A stretch of DNA of 64,000 nt from CAVQFB01 sp963711675 (GTDB lineage Bacteria > Acidobacteriota > Terriglobia > Terriglobales > Acidobacteriaceae). The DNA lies in the NCBI GenBank assembly GCA_963711675.1, contig CAVQFB010000010.1, positions 124,001 through 188,000 of the forward strand, written 5' to 3'. Below, piece after piece: positions 36,042 to 46,640 of this stretch; position 1 is the first letter of the stretch, and the number at the start of each line of letters is the position of its first letter. The notes below the pieces were generated by a model. It was not told the origin of the DNA. It ran no database searches and saw nothing but the letters and a program-made list of their open reading frames with translations. Both the position numbers and the translations under genes were made by a program.

Positions 36042-36837
36042 CTAGACCGCGGGCGTCACGATCTTCTTCATCACTTCCCGCGTCAAAGGCTTTCCCAGCT
36101 GATCTTGATACGTCTCTTTGAACATGATCGAATCGCCCGTAATCTTCACTACATATCCGTTGAACACCGGATCGTTCTCGCGCAGGAAATAGGCTTTGTT
36201 CAGCGAGTTCGTCACCACCGCGATCATGCCCGCATCCGACTTCACCACGCCCTTGAGGTTGATCTGGTCAATCGCCAGGCAGCTCTTTCCCGTGCTGCAC
36301 GCCGATCCTGTGCTGTTGCGCGTCACGACCGGGCTCAGGAACGGATCGCGCTTGCCGGCCGCAGAGAATTTCTTGTCTTTCTCCGTCTTGCTCCTGCGGC
36401 TTCGCTTCGGGAGCCGCTCCCGTGTCCGCCGCTACCACCGATTTCGAAGCCGCCGCGGCCTTCACTTTCGCCGTCTTGGGAATGATCACCGCCACTGTCT
36501 TCGCGGCCGGCTTCTGAGCCGCACTTTGTGCGCCACTGCGGCTTTTGCCGGCTGGCCTGCCGCGACTCTTCGTTGCCGAAACCTTCACCGCCGCCGGAGC
36601 CTTCGCTGCTGGCTGGCCGGCCACAGGCGCGCTCGGAAGCGGCTTGGTGGGCGTGGCGCTGTGGTTCGCCGGCGCGGCTGGTACTCCCGCTGCTGATAAA
36701 GCCGCGTTGCTGTCGATGGCGCTCTTCTGCTGCAGCGCATTCATCGTGTTCTTGGTGTTCACGATCAGGTCCGGGTTCTGCGCCCATCCCGTTCCCGTCG
36801 CCATTGCCAGTACGAGAATTCCCGTCGTTAGCTTCAT
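36042..36837 (-). CDS. pilP: Type IV pilus lipoprotein-like PilP (frame-disrupted)
   Basis: PilP links the PilNO inner-membrane complex to PilQ. From the ATG at 36837 the N-terminus is a signal-like MKLTTGILVLAMATGTGWAQ, then a long Ala/Pro/Lys linker to PEAKPQEQ. Near 36380 the frame shifts by one base to give TEKDKKFSAAGKRDPFLSP and the PilP core (QINLKGVVKSDAGMIAVVTN, ending EVMKKIVTPAV). The RDPF motif before the core is the family's usual signature. No lipobox cysteine is evident, so it may be anchored by an uncleaved helix. The start is followed closely upstream by pilO. Confidence 0.85.
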
Positions 36838-36845
36838 CGCATCCC

Positions 36846-37486
36846 CTACTTTTTCACCGCAGCCGTGGGGGCTGCCGGTTTTGCTGCGCCGCCGGTTCCA
36901 TGTCATGACTGAAGAATGTGGTTGCAGGCAGGTCGCGACGACGCTCTCGTTCGGGGCATACTGATAAGTATGCTTCGTCTTGGCGTCGTTGGGCTTTTTG
37001 GTGGTGGCCACCAGCAGGTCCGAAACGTTCACGATGCGCTCGAGTTTTCCCACGTGGTCGAAGAAGCTCAGCACCGAGTAGTACGGGCCATCGAGTTCCA
37101 GCTCGAACGGCGCTTCGGTGTAGAAGTCCTTCTGGCTGACCGGCTTGGCAGTGTAGCGGCGGATTTCGATCCCGCCTTCTGCTTCGGCGTCCATCATCTT
37201 GATGAAGCCGTCGACTTCTTTCTCGTCCGGCACGATCTTGCGTTCGATCTCCAGCTGCTGCTTCAGACTGGCGACCTGACGTTCCATGTCCGCCAGCTTG
37301 GGCCGGTAGGATTCCAGTTCCGCGATTCTCCCGCAGCTTGTCGCTGCAAGTTCTGCTGCGCCGTGGCATTGGCTTCCTGCTGGCTCTTGAACACGGTGAA
37401 ATACAGAGCCGGCGCTCAACAGCAGCGCCTCCCAGCACAGTCGCCCCCACTGCTTGATATTCCCGAAATTCGCTGAAATTCGCCAT
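36846..37486 (-). CDS. pilO: Type IV pilus assembly protein PilO (multiply frame-disrupted)
   Basis: PilO is an inner-membrane bitopic protein that dimerises with PilN. Pieces of three frames add up to one PilO: start MANFSE, TM piece ATVLGGAA followed by LLLSAG in another frame, then ESYRPKLADMERQVASLKQQ (coiled coil), a core with DGPYYSVLSFFDHVGKLERI and NVSDLLVATTKKPNDAKTK, and an end reading TTFFSHDMEP, then AAKPAAPTAAVKK. At least four one-base breaks are needed, two of them within 60 bases at 36868-36925. The identity is secure; the exact protein cannot be read without corrected sequence. Confidence 0.82.
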
Positions 37487-37498
37487 GATTTCCGCCTC

Positions 37499-38087
37499 TT
37501 ATGACTTCGCCTTTCTCGCATGTCAGCGTGAATTGGAACGCCTGCATGTCTTTGAACGATCGTCCTGAAACGTTTCCTTGATCTCGATGTTGTGGAAGTA
37601 GCCCGTCTTTTGCAGATTGCGAAATCAGATTGGCCACGGCATCGGTGCTCAGCGCCATGCCCTCGATGTCGACACTGTTGCCCTGATCCTTCATGGTGTT
37701 CAGCCAGACCGCCTCGGTGCTGTTGACGGTGTCGCCCATCGTGGTCAGCAGGTTGACCGGACCGGATTGGTTCGGCGCGCAACTGGTCGATCACATCTAC
37801 CCGGCGCTTGTAGCTGTCGGCCTGTCTCTGACGATCCAGATAGCGAGCCTTCACGTCGGCCAGTTCGTGGTTCTTCTGCTCCGCGACCTGCCATCTGTCG
37901 TGGCGATGGCCTGCTTCTGCTTGTCCAGCTGGTGCCAGTAGCCAAGTTGACCGCGGCCACCAGCACGAGCACAGCAGCTACCTTCAGCTCGGCGAGCCGA
38001 CATCGCCCACTTCCATCGACGGAACGGACGCAGCGCCACCGCGTTTGCTCTTTCGGTTTCGGTGCCCAGCAGGTTGATTCGGATCAT
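37499..38087 (-). CDS. pilN: Type IV pilus assembly protein PilN (multiply frame-disrupted)
   Basis: It starts MIRINLLGTETERA, the typical PilN beginning. The ATG overlaps the pilM stop (ATGA). The TM helix AAVLVLVAAVNLAT, a coiled coil (LDKQKQAIAT, then LADVKARYLDRQRQADSYKR) and a periplasmic part (TMGDTVNSTEAVWLNTMKDQ, DMQAFQFTLTCEK) are each in different frames. Several single-base indels are required. The stop at 37499-37501 is the nearest one consistent with the pilO start and is tentative. PilN's N-terminus normally docks into a PilM groove; INLLG is present. Confidence 0.8.
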
Positions 38088-39135
38088 AGGTTTTCAAAAC
38101 TCCTTAAAGCCAAACCCACCGCAACCGCCATCTGGCCTGCATTCTGCTCGATCAGTTCCAGCCCCCGGTCCGCGCCGGCGGCGCAATCTTCTGAAAGGGA
38201 TTGAAGATCTCGACCGGCAGCGAAAATTCCTGACGCAAAGCTTCGACCAACCCCGGAACCTTCGACGAACCGCCCGCCAGATAAATCTTCTCGATGTGCT
38301 CTCCCGCCGCGCTGGCGCGGAAGAAATCGAACGTCTTCTGGATTTCCAGCACGATGATCTCGGTCACCTGCTGCAGGATCGGCGTCTTCGCGTCTTCGCT
38401 GACGGTGCCGACTTTGTTGCCCAGCTTCAGCGACTCGGCGTCGTCGAAGCTCAGATCCAGTTCTTTCTGCAGCGAGTCCGTGTACTGGTGCCCGCCCACG
38501 CTGACGTCGCGCGGGAACAGCGGCGTCGTGCCCTTCACGATGTTGATGTTCATGACGCTGGCGCCCAGGTTCAAAAGCGCCACCACCTGGCTCGGCGCGG
38601 GCTCGTAGTTGTACTCGTAGCAGTTCTGCAGCGCCAGAGCATCGATGTCCACAATAGCCGGAGTCTTGCCCGCCATCGAGAGTACGTTGGTGTAGTTGAG
38701 AATCTTGTCCTTCTTGACGGCGACCAGCAGAACGTCCATCTGCGGGCTGCCGGCTTCTTCGGAAAGAATCTGGTAGTCGAGGTTCACGTCGGCCAGATCG
38801 AAGGGAATATGCTGCGCCGCTTCCTTCTCGATGGTTTCCGCCAGCTCCTGGTCGCTCATGGAGGGCAGCGAGATTTTCTTCACGATCACCGAGTGACCGC
38901 TTACCGCCGTGGCCACGTCTTTGGTCTTGATCTGGTTGTCGGTGAACAGCTTCGAGATCGCGCTCGAAACCGTTCCCGAATCCACGATCATCGAATCGAC
39001 CACGATATCCGGAGCCAGCGGTTCCAGGCCCAGGTGCGCGACTTCGATCCCGTTGCGCCCCTTTTTCAGCTCCACGGCCTTGATGCTCGAAGAGCCCACA
39101 TCCAGACCAACAATCGTTTTCGCATCCGAATCCAA
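38084..39135 (-). CDS. pilM: Type IV pilus ATPase PilM (C-terminal frameshift)
   Basis: PilM is a cytoplasmic actin-like protein binding PilN. The main frame (327 residues, 39135 to 38152) shows the actin/FtsA phosphate loop TIVGLDVGSSSIKAVELKKG, EKEAAQHIPFDLADVNLDYQ and the adenosine motif IYLAGGSSKVPGLVEAL. It stops early at ARTGGWN; one base change in the run of five G at about 38163-38167 restores the usual end LIEQNAGQMAVAVGLALRSF and the ATGA overlap with pilN. The first codon in this frame is TTG; a real start MFGFG just upstream is in another frame and suggests one more indel. Confidence 0.9.
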
Positions 39136-39189
39136 ACATGTGCCCGCCTTCTCTATGGGGTGCGGGCTTCCTCGCCCGCAAGCCTTCGT

Positions 39190-39424
39190 TTACTTGACCC
39201 GGCAGCTTTCCCGCCGCCTTCGGTTTCTTCTTGCTCTTGGCTTCCATCTGGTTGGACTTCTCTTCCATCCACTGGTCGAGCTTCGACTTCTTGAAGCGCC
39301 AGCGGTTGCCCAGTTTGAACGCCGGGATCTTTTGTTCGCCGACGTACTTGTAAAGCGTGTCCGGACTCACTCCCAGGTATTGCGAAGCCTGGCGAATGTT
39401 CATCACTTCTCGCGAGTCGGCCAT
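39190..39424 (-). CDS. Excisionase-type HTH DNA-binding protein upstream of pilM
   Basis: From the ATG at 39424 the first ~55 residues form a MerR/excisionase (HTH_17) domain: NIRQASQYLGVSPDTLYKYV, then KIPAFKLGNRWRFKKSKLDQ and WMEEK. A lysine-rich tail follows (AKSKKKPKAAGK). The frame does not stop before pilM and runs on inside it. A TAA at 39190-39192, one base out of frame, would end the protein after about 78 residues, so another indel is suspected. It could regulate the pil operon or simply be co-transcribed. The end coordinate is an inference. Confidence 0.7.
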
Positions 39425-39812
39425 AGTTCGTTGCCCTTTCCACAGAATCAGGCCCGGGCCTGCCGTTCTTTCCAGCTTGCCGGGCGAACTTGGGAGGAAA
39501 CTCTTCGCACACGATTTCCGCGCGAGCGAGTTTCAGTGCCCTGAGCATATCTCAACCCCGAAAATGGGGAAGTCAAGGCGAATCTCCGTGTTTCTTTGGG
39601 TTTTATGGGTGTTTTCTGGAAAGGTAATCGAGGGCACTTGCAGATGTCTGCTGCATATTGCGCTAGGCAACTACAGAGGCACAACTAGTTGTGGTGTTTA
39701 TACACTGGATGCGAAGTCATCCGCCAAGACATAACCAAAGTACTAGAGACGGTACCAAGGTATTGGGACAGGCGGACGCGCAACCAACCCTCTGATGCCC
39801 CGCCCATTCCCC
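39425..39812. other. Intergenic region upstream of the pil operon
   Basis: No gene is seen in these 388 bases. The segment 39560-39740 is more AT-rich than its surroundings and could hold the pil promoter (minus strand). A degenerate GGTAC heptad stretch (39745-39777) is present. Confidence 0.45.
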
Positions 39813-41791
39813 TCAATTCCCGGCGTAAACCGCAGAATCCCGGCCCTTTGCGGAACCGGTTCCATTGCCTTCCAAACCCAGCCGCCTCACCACGTCCCTA
39901 TAACGGCGGTCGCCGTGCAACGGCTCAAAGTTCGGGTTAACCGGCAGGAGAATCATGCTGCTATCACGCTCCTCGTAGGCCTTCGCCAGCCAACGGAACG
40001 CTTCCTCTCCATCGCCCAAGACAGCATAGGAGTCTGCTATAGACAGGGCGGGCACGAAACGCCCCTTTGACAGGTCCCCGAGCTCTTGTTTCAGTTGAAA
40101 CCGGCTGACCGCCGGATACCCCCCTTGCCGGTATGCCCGGTCCATTTCGCCCCACTCGTCCTTCCCGGCCCCGGCGAGTTCCGCCACCTTCTTCGACTCT
40201 TCGAACCACTCCTTAATACATATGCGACCGCTCATAGGCAGCCGCCAGATTGTCATGGGCGCCAAGAAAGCTCGGATCCATTTCGAGCGTCTTCTTGAAT
40301 TGCTGCAATCGCCAGATCCTGGCGGCCTTCCCAGGCGAAAACCTCCCCGACTCCCATGCTGATGATCAACGACAGGGGATCCAACTCCTGCGCTCGCCGC
40401 ATCTCGGCCTCGGCTTCTGGAAATCGCTTCAACACCACTAAGTGCATCGCATACCATTGGTGTGCGGTCGCATAGTTCGGGTCCAGTTCGATCGCCCTCT
40501 TGAATTCCTTTTCTCCGCCCGCAAAGTCCCAATCGTAGTTCGCCTTTACGAATGCCAGCGACGTATGCGCCTCCGCCAGCGAATCATCCAGCTCCAGCGC
40601 CTTCATCGCCGCCGCCCGGGCCTTCGGGAAACGAGTCCCGCGGCGGTGTTTTACCCCAGTCATCGAGCAGGTCATAGGAGTCCGCGAGTCCTGCATACGC
40701 CACCGCGTAGGTCGGGATCTTTATCGATGGCTTGCTCGAAGTACTCGATCGCCTTCTTCATCCCCGCTTCAGTTCGTTTATTCCAGAAATACCGCCCCTT
40801 CACATAAAGTTGATACGCCTCCGGGTTCGCGGTGTTGCGCTTCTCGATCTTCTTTTCTTCCTCGCCCGTAAGCCGCCACCTCAGCTTTGAGGAAACCTGC
40901 CTCGCAATCTCTGGCTGCAGCGCCAACACATCCGAGACCTTGCGGTGATACTGCTGGCCCCATAGCTGCGCGCCGTTGCGCACATCCACCAACTCCGTCT
41001 GGATCACCAGGTCGTCGCCACTCTGTCCGACCTGCCCGGTGAGGACCGCTTTCACGCCCAAGTCTCGCCCCACCGCCATCGGGTCTACCTTCTGCCCCTT
41101 GTATCGCGTGACCGTGCTCCACGCCATCACCCGCAACTTCGGTAGCTGCGAGATGCCATCGATGATGCCCTCGGCAATGCCGTCGCTCAGCCCCTCAATG
41201 TCCGGATTTGATCACTCACAACGAAAGGAAGAATCGCTACCGAATCGATCCCCGGTCGCGGCCTCAGTAGGAAGTATCCTGCAAGCAGGATCAAGGCCAG
41301 AGCGCACCCCATGATTGTCCACGTCCAGGAAAAACCGCGGGTGCCCCATCCTTTCGCGTTCTTTGCGAAAGGGTGGGATTCATTCAGAGTATCCGCTTCC
41401 CTCACCCCGTCCTCGATGGCCCACTCAATCGAGTTCTTTGCCTGGACAGACGCATGCGCCCCGTTTATTTCCGTTCCCGCGGTGCACCGGGGCGATCAGC
41501 CGGTAGCCGCTCTTGGGAATCGGTCTGGATGATGCTCGGTTCCCGCGCACTGTCATTGAATGCCTTGCGCAGGGCGGAAATGGAAACCGTCAGGACGTCG
41601 TCTGTAACATGAGTTCCAGCCCACACCGTTTGAATGAGCTGTTCCTTGCTGACCACCTCTCCCGCGCGTTCGGCCAGGCAGGCAAGCACCTGCATCGCCT
41701 TGGGCTCGACACGGTTGGTCGTGCCGTTCAGGCTGATGCTGTTCAGGCTGGGGGCGACCGTAAAGTCGCCAACTTTGAAATTCCCCTGCAA
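39813..41791 (-). pseudogene. CadC-like winged-helix regulator with TM and TPRs, about six frame breaks
   Basis: Pieces in all frames form one ~650-residue protein. The N-terminal OmpR/CadC wHTH has EPKAMQVLACLAERAGEVVS, QTVWAGTHVTDDVLTVSISA, then IPKSGYRLIAP after a shift at about 41520. A TM helix (ALALILLAGYFLL) follows, then DSVAILPF, PDIEGLSDGIAEGIID after a shift near 41205, an FlgO-like segment (VKAVLTGQVGQSGDDLVIQT), and TPRs (YAVAYAGLADSYDLLDDWGK, YATAHQWYAMHLVVLKRFPE). The C-terminus is MILLPVNPNFEPLHGDRRYR. Breaks near 40715, 40630, 40300 and 40218 are also needed. Conserved motifs survive in every frame, so sequence error is likelier than decay. The start is TTG at 41791. Confidence 0.8.
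41337..41380. repeat. GGGTGCCCCATCCT dispersed repeat, copy 2, within a coding region
   Basis: CGGGTGCCCCATCCTTTCGC, then GTTCTTTGCGAAAGGGTGGG. The arms CCCATCCTTTCGC and GCGAAAGGGTGGG form a perfect hairpin. It is read through as HPFAKNAKGWGTRG in the linker between the DNA-binding domain and TM helix of the CadC-like regulator. Confidence 0.75.
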
Positions 41792-42083
41792 ACCCGTCCC
41801 CTATACGAGTTCTGGCGCGCCACTCAATTATAGGACGGCCGTTCCAGCAAAAAAGACAACTGCCGGCAAGAACGTAGAAGTAAAAGCATTGCTTAGGCTG
41901 TTGTTTCGGAGCTTACGATTCGCAGTTGTTGAACAATCGCCATACTCAAGATCCGCCGCCCTCGGGGTTTTGAGTGCTATCGCCTGATTTCGCCAACTAC
42001 GGGGTTGCGATAACCTGATAGCAGTGTTTAAGCACGTGCAAGGAGCCGAAGAGAACGGATTTGCAGTTGTTCCCGAATGTTTG
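41792..42083. other. Intergenic gap, nothing recognised
   Basis: These 292 bases are between two minus-strand genes. No clear terminator for the subtilase gene or promoter for the regulator could be recognised. Confidence 0.4.
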
Positions 42084-43310
42084 TTACTTAGCAGCCTCGG
42101 CTGCCAGAACCGCTTGATAGGCGTTGACCATTCCCCCGGAGCCGACTTTGCCTTTCAACGCGGGCAGTTTTGTGACAGATTTGAGGAGCATGCTCTTGAG
42201 TTGAACTGCTGTCAGTTTCGGATTGACCGATAGCATTAGAGCGGCCACGCCGGATACTACGGGAGCAGCGTTTGAAGTACCTCCGGATAGGGCATAAATG
42301 CCGACGCCGCCAGTGATGTCGGTCGTGTAGTTCATTGCTAGTGCCGCGATTTCGACCCGCTTAATGCCATAGTTTGACCCTCCGATAAACTTTCCCGAAC
42401 TTGGTGCGTGGTACAGCTTCCCCTGAAAGTCGATCTCCGCCACCCTGATTAGGTTCGCCGTGTCGAAACACTGGGGATACATGCAGTTCTCGTCCAGATC
42501 GATGTTCTTTCCAAAGTTGCCCGCACCCACAACGATCAAAACGTTTTTCGTCGCCGCGTATTCGATGGCCTTGCGCAGCTCAGCCAGCTTCTCGCGGCGC
42601 AAGTCGTTGACAAAGCCGCTCCAGTTAATGATCCGGGCACCATTGTCAGCGGCGTAATGAATAGCCTTTACGGCACGGTCGATTCTGGCTGTGTCCTTTG
42701 CTTCTCGCCCGAATCCCTGCGCACCAATCTTCAAGAGCATCATGGATACGCCCCAGTTGATTCCGGCCACGCCGATGCCGTTGTTGCCTTTAGCTCCGAT
42801 GATGCCCATGGCGTGCAACGAGTGCCAATATGGTGCGATTCGGGTCTTGTCAATCCCGTCGAAGACGTGGCAATCCGGATCGGGGCTATTAAATACAAAG
42901 TCCCATCCGAGCACGTCGTCAATGTAGCCGTTGTGGTCGTCATCGACACCGTTCGTTTCCTTGTCAAATCCGTTGCTGTCGGGTCCACTCTCACCGGGGT
43001 TGTGCCAGAGGTTGTCCTTGATGTCAGGATGGTTGTAACAAAACCCGTCGTCCAAGATCGCCACGACCACATTTTTGCTTCCGGTCGTGATTCCCCATGC
43101 TTTTGTAATATTCAGATCGACGCCCTTTTCCGCGTCGAATTCTTCGGCTGATGGTTCGTACGACTTGTTGTTGATGATGATCCTGCCACCGGGGTTGTGG
43201 AAACTAATCTGATCTTTGTAGTAGGGGTCATTTGGAGTTTTGTCCTGACCAAAGGTGGGGAACGATCCGCAAAGTATCAGAAGCGCAAGAAGTATAGGGC
43301 AGCCTTCCAT
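42084..43310 (-). CDS. Secreted S8 (subtilisin-like) serine protease
   Basis: This is 408 residues from the ATG at 43310, opening a signal peptide (MEGCPILLALLILCGSFPTF). The catalytic triad is visible: Asp in VVVAILDDGFCYNHPDI, His in WHSLHAMGIIGAKGN (usual HGTHVAGII), and Ser in GGTSNAAPVVSGVAALM (usual GTSMAAP). The oxyanion Asn is in VVGAGNFGKN. DNDHNG-like VDDDHNGYIDDVLGWDFV is the family's calcium-site segment. There is no prodomain of usual size and no sorting domain. It is the only gene between 35.5 and 43.9 kb whose frame is intact. Probably an exported protease. Confidence 0.9.
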   Translation of the reverse strand: MEGCPILLALLILCGSFPTFGQDKTPNDPYYKDQISFHNPGGRIIINNKSYEPSAEEFDAEKGVDLNITKAWGITTGSKNVVVAILDDGFCYNHPDIKDNLWHNPGESGPDSNGFDKETNGVDDDHNGYIDDVLGWDFVFNSPDPDCHVFDGIDKTRIAPYWHSLHAMGIIGAKGNNGIGVAGINWGVSMMLLKIGAQGFGREAKDTARIDRAVKAIHYAADNGARIINWSGFVNDLRREKLAELRKAIEYAATKNVLIVVGAGNFGKNIDLDENCMYPQCFDTANLIRVAEIDFQGKLYHAPSSGKFIGGSNYGIKRVEIAALAMNYTTDITGGVGIYALSGGTSNAAPVVSGVAALMLSVNPKLTAVQLKSMLLKSVTKLPALKGKVGSGGMVNAYQAVLAAEAAK

Positions 43311-43692
43311 GTTGCCTCGCAGACAGGGACTTGACATCCTTGACCGTTTATTCGTGGTCTGGATTCTACTCCGGACAGGCGACTTCTCCGGTCTTTGGAC
43401 ATTGGCTGTCGAAAGATGAAGCCACTAGTAGAAGAGCAAACTCAGAGATTCTGACGGCCTTGGCCACACTTGAGGATCGTTGGGGGAACGCGATCTTGCG
43501 ATCAATTTTTGGATTGCTGTTGATAAATCGCGATTACACTCAACATCCCTCAAAGAGCGCCTACCTGATTACATCTGTCGCCGTGGAGATGTGAACTGTC
43601 GTACCAGAGGGTACTCGAGGGTCCGGAGCCGCCTTAGTCTATCCCGGCCTCGTTGACTTGCCTGCGCGTCCCGCCTAAGATTGCCCGACTCC
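43311..43692. other. Intergenic region between divergent genes
   Basis: These 382 bases separate the subtilase (minus) and the kinase (plus). A plus-strand open frame (43331-43594) has no recognisable domain, and I do not call it a gene. No repeat was recognised. Confidence 0.4.
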
Positions 43693-46640
43693 ATGATCGG
43701 CCAGACGATCTCGCACTACAAAATTGTCGGGAAGCTCGGGGGCGGGGGGATGGGCGTCGTCTACAAGGCCGAAGACACCCGCCTGCACCGCTTCGTCGCC
43801 CTGAAGTTTCTGCCTGACCATGTCGCCCGTGATCCCCAGGCACTAGCCCGTTTCCAGCGCGAAGCGCAAGCCGCTTCCGCCCTGAACCATCCCAACATCT
43901 GCACCATTCACGATATCGGCGAGCAGGAGGGCCAGCTTACATCGTGATGGAGTTTCTGGAAGGCGCCACCCTCAAGCACATCATTGGCAACCGTCCCCTG
44001 GAACTGGAGAATCTTCTTTCCCTCGGCATCGAGATCGCCGATGCTCTCGACGCGGCGCACGCCCGCGGCATTGTCCATCGCGACATCAAGCCCGCGAACA
44101 TCTTCGTGACCGACCGCGGTCACGCCAAAATTCTCGATTTCGGCCTGGCCAAAGTTGCGCCCAATTCCACCCGCCCAGCCGATCAGGGAATGACAGCGCA
44201 GGCCACCGCAATAAGCGACGAACACCTGACCAGCCCCGGTTCGACCATGGGCACCGTCGCCTACATGTCCCCGGAACAGGCAAAGGGCAAGGATCTCGAC
44301 GCCCGCACCGACCTGTTTTCTTTCGGTGTCGTCCTCTACGAAATGGCGACGGGTGTCATCCCTTTTCGCGGCGACACCTCCGCGCTCATCTTTAAAGCCA
44401 TTCTGGATGGCGTCCCGACCTCACCGATCCGCCTGAACCCAGATCTGCCACCAAAGCTGGAAGACATCCTGAATAAGGCGCTGGAGAAAGACCGCAACCT
44501 TCGCTACCAGCACGCAGCCGATATGCGCGCCGACCTCCAGCGCCTCAAGCGTGACACTGACTCCGGACGCGCGGTTGCTGCTAGTTCTTCTTCGAGAGTT
44601 GAAGTTGCGCAGGAAGCCATACCCCAGCCGTCTGGCCCATCTTCAGGTCGGGTCTCTGGCCCCATTTCGGCGGCTCCCGCTGCTGCGTCGTCCGCGTCCG
44701 TCGCGGCGGCAGGCTCTGCGGTTGTATCGCGAAAATCGCCGTGGAAAATTCTGGTTCCCGTCGTCGCGGTGCTAATTGCCCTGGCGATCGCTGGTGGTTT
44801 CTACTTCCGCTCGGCCCACGCTTCCAAGCTCACCGAAAAGGACACGGTTGTTCTCGCCGAATTCTCCAACACCACCGGCGACCCCGTCTTCGACGGCACC
44901 TTGAAGCAGGCGCTCGCGGTGGACCTCGACCAGTCACCCTTTCTGCGCGTCGTGCCACCAGCCCGAGTTCAGAAGACGCTCGCCTTTATGGGCCGTTCCC
45001 CTGATGAACGCCTCACCACCGATCTCGCGCGCGATTTGTGCCTGCGCGTAGGCAGCAAGGCGATGCTTTCCGGCTCGATCGCCAGTCTCGGCTCGCAGTA
45101 CATCGTCACTCTGAATGCAGTGAATTGCCAGAGTGGCGACTCCCTCGCACAGCAGCAGGCGGAGGCTTCGAGCAAAGAACAGGTACTTTCCGCGCTCGGG
45201 ACCGCGGCTTCAAAGTTGCGTGGCACGCTCGGCGAGTCGCTCGCGTCCATACAGAAATATGACGTGCCCATCGACCAGGTCACCACCGCGTCACTCGATG
45301 CGCTGAAAGCCTTTTCCCTGGGTAATGCCGAGTTCGACCGCGGCCGCGGCCTGTCGTCGTTGCCCTTCTATCGCCGCGCCGTCGAACTCGATCCCAATTT
45401 CGCCTGGGTCTACGCCCGCATGGGCACCGCCTACAACAACGCCGGCGAGCTGGAACCAGCGAAAGAGAACATCCGCAAAGCGTATGAACTAAGGGACCGC
45501 GTTAGCGAGAGGGAAAAGCTCTACATCACCGAGCATTACTACGAGACCGTTACCGGTGAGCTCGACAAAGAGATTGAGACCCTGGAGCTCTACCTCCGTA
45601 CCTATCCCGCCGACTCCGTCCCCGGCAACAACCTGGGGATCAGCTACGAACAAATCGGCGAGAATGAGAAGGCGGCGGCCGCCGCCCGCCAGAGCGTACT
45701 TGCCGACCCCAACGCCGCGAACGCCTACAGCACTCTCGCCTATGCCTATGCTGCGATCGGGCGCGCCGACGAGGCCCGGCAGACCATCGACCAGGCCCTC
45801 AAGCAATTCCCGGAGTCAGAAGATATTCACTGGGCTGCCCTGTGGCTCGCGTATGCCTATGACAAGCCCGACGAAGCCCAGCGCCTCTTAGCGTGGGCCA
45901 AAGGCAGGCCCGGCGAATACGTCTTCCTCAACCTTCAGGCGCGTACGCTGCAAAGCGAAGGAAAGCTGCGCCAGTCGACCGACTTGACGCAACAAGCGCT
46001 GGAAATGGAGAAGAGCCAGAATCTTAAGGAGGCCGAGTGGCCCGACCTTGGCCAACTCGCACTCGTTCAAGCTGACTTCGGGGCCTGCGATCAGGCTCGG
46101 CAAACGGCCACTCGTATTCCCGCCGAAAAAAGCCGGGATGGTGCCGTCCTCGCTGGCTTTGCGTTCGCCACTTGCGGGGACAGAGCCAAGGCTGAGGCTA
46201 TCGTCTCCGGGCTCGGCAAGGGCTATCCTCTGAATACTCTCGTCCAAAGATTGGCGATACCTCTGATTCGCGCCAGAATCGAGGTCCAGCGGGGAGAGAA
46301 CTCCAAAGTCGCCGAGGAGTTGCACCCCACGGATGCCTACCAGTTCGGCTACATCGCCTCCGGCACCCCGGCTTATTTACGAGGGCTCGCCGCCCTGCAG
46401 GCCAAACAAGGGCCACAGGCGGTAGCCGAGTTCCAGAAGATTCTCGATCACAAGGCCTATTTCGGTGCGAGTACCTACGTGTCGCTGGCTAAGCTTGGCC
46501 TCGCTCGAGGTTATGCGCTATCTGGCGACAACGCCAAGGCTCGCACTGCCTACCAGGACTTCTTCACCAAGTGGAAAGACGCCGACCCCGACCTCCCTAT
46601 CCTGAAGGAAGCCAAATCCGAATACGCGAAGTTACAGTAA
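43693..46640 (+). CDS. Ser/Thr protein kinase with TM helix and TPR domain (frame-disrupted)
   Basis: This Hanks-type kinase shows GKLGGGGMGVVYKAEDTRL (P-loop), VALKFLPD (catalytic Lys), then a one-base deletion between CAG and CTTAC near 43935; the second frame resumes exactly at AYIVMEFLEG. HRDIKPANIF (catalytic loop), DFGLAKV and an APE-like MSPEQAKGKD follow, with kinase end near residue 275. A Ser/Ala-rich linker, a TM helix (ILVPVVAVLIALAIAGGFYF), a ~120-residue region beginning VVLAEFSNTTGDPVFDG and about ten TPR-like repeats complete ~980 residues. The outer part is probably periplasmic. This architecture is frequent in Acidobacteriota. Confidence 0.9.

Noticed and set aside
36268..37854. 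A 528-codon frame covering parts of pilN, pilO and pilP as one protein
   Set aside because: It joins fragments of three genes with nonsense between them; internal ATG starts and coupling sites show separate genes.
38084..39424. A single 446-codon reading frame joining the HTH protein to the end of pilM
   Set aside because: The middle ~300 codons are out of frame with pilM and read as Gly/Arg-rich nonsense; only the two ends are real protein, so it is a chimera produced by frame breaks.
43331..43594. An 87-codon plus-strand frame before the kinase
   Set aside because: There is no ribosome site, domain or compositional support, and it overlaps the subtilase start on the other strand.
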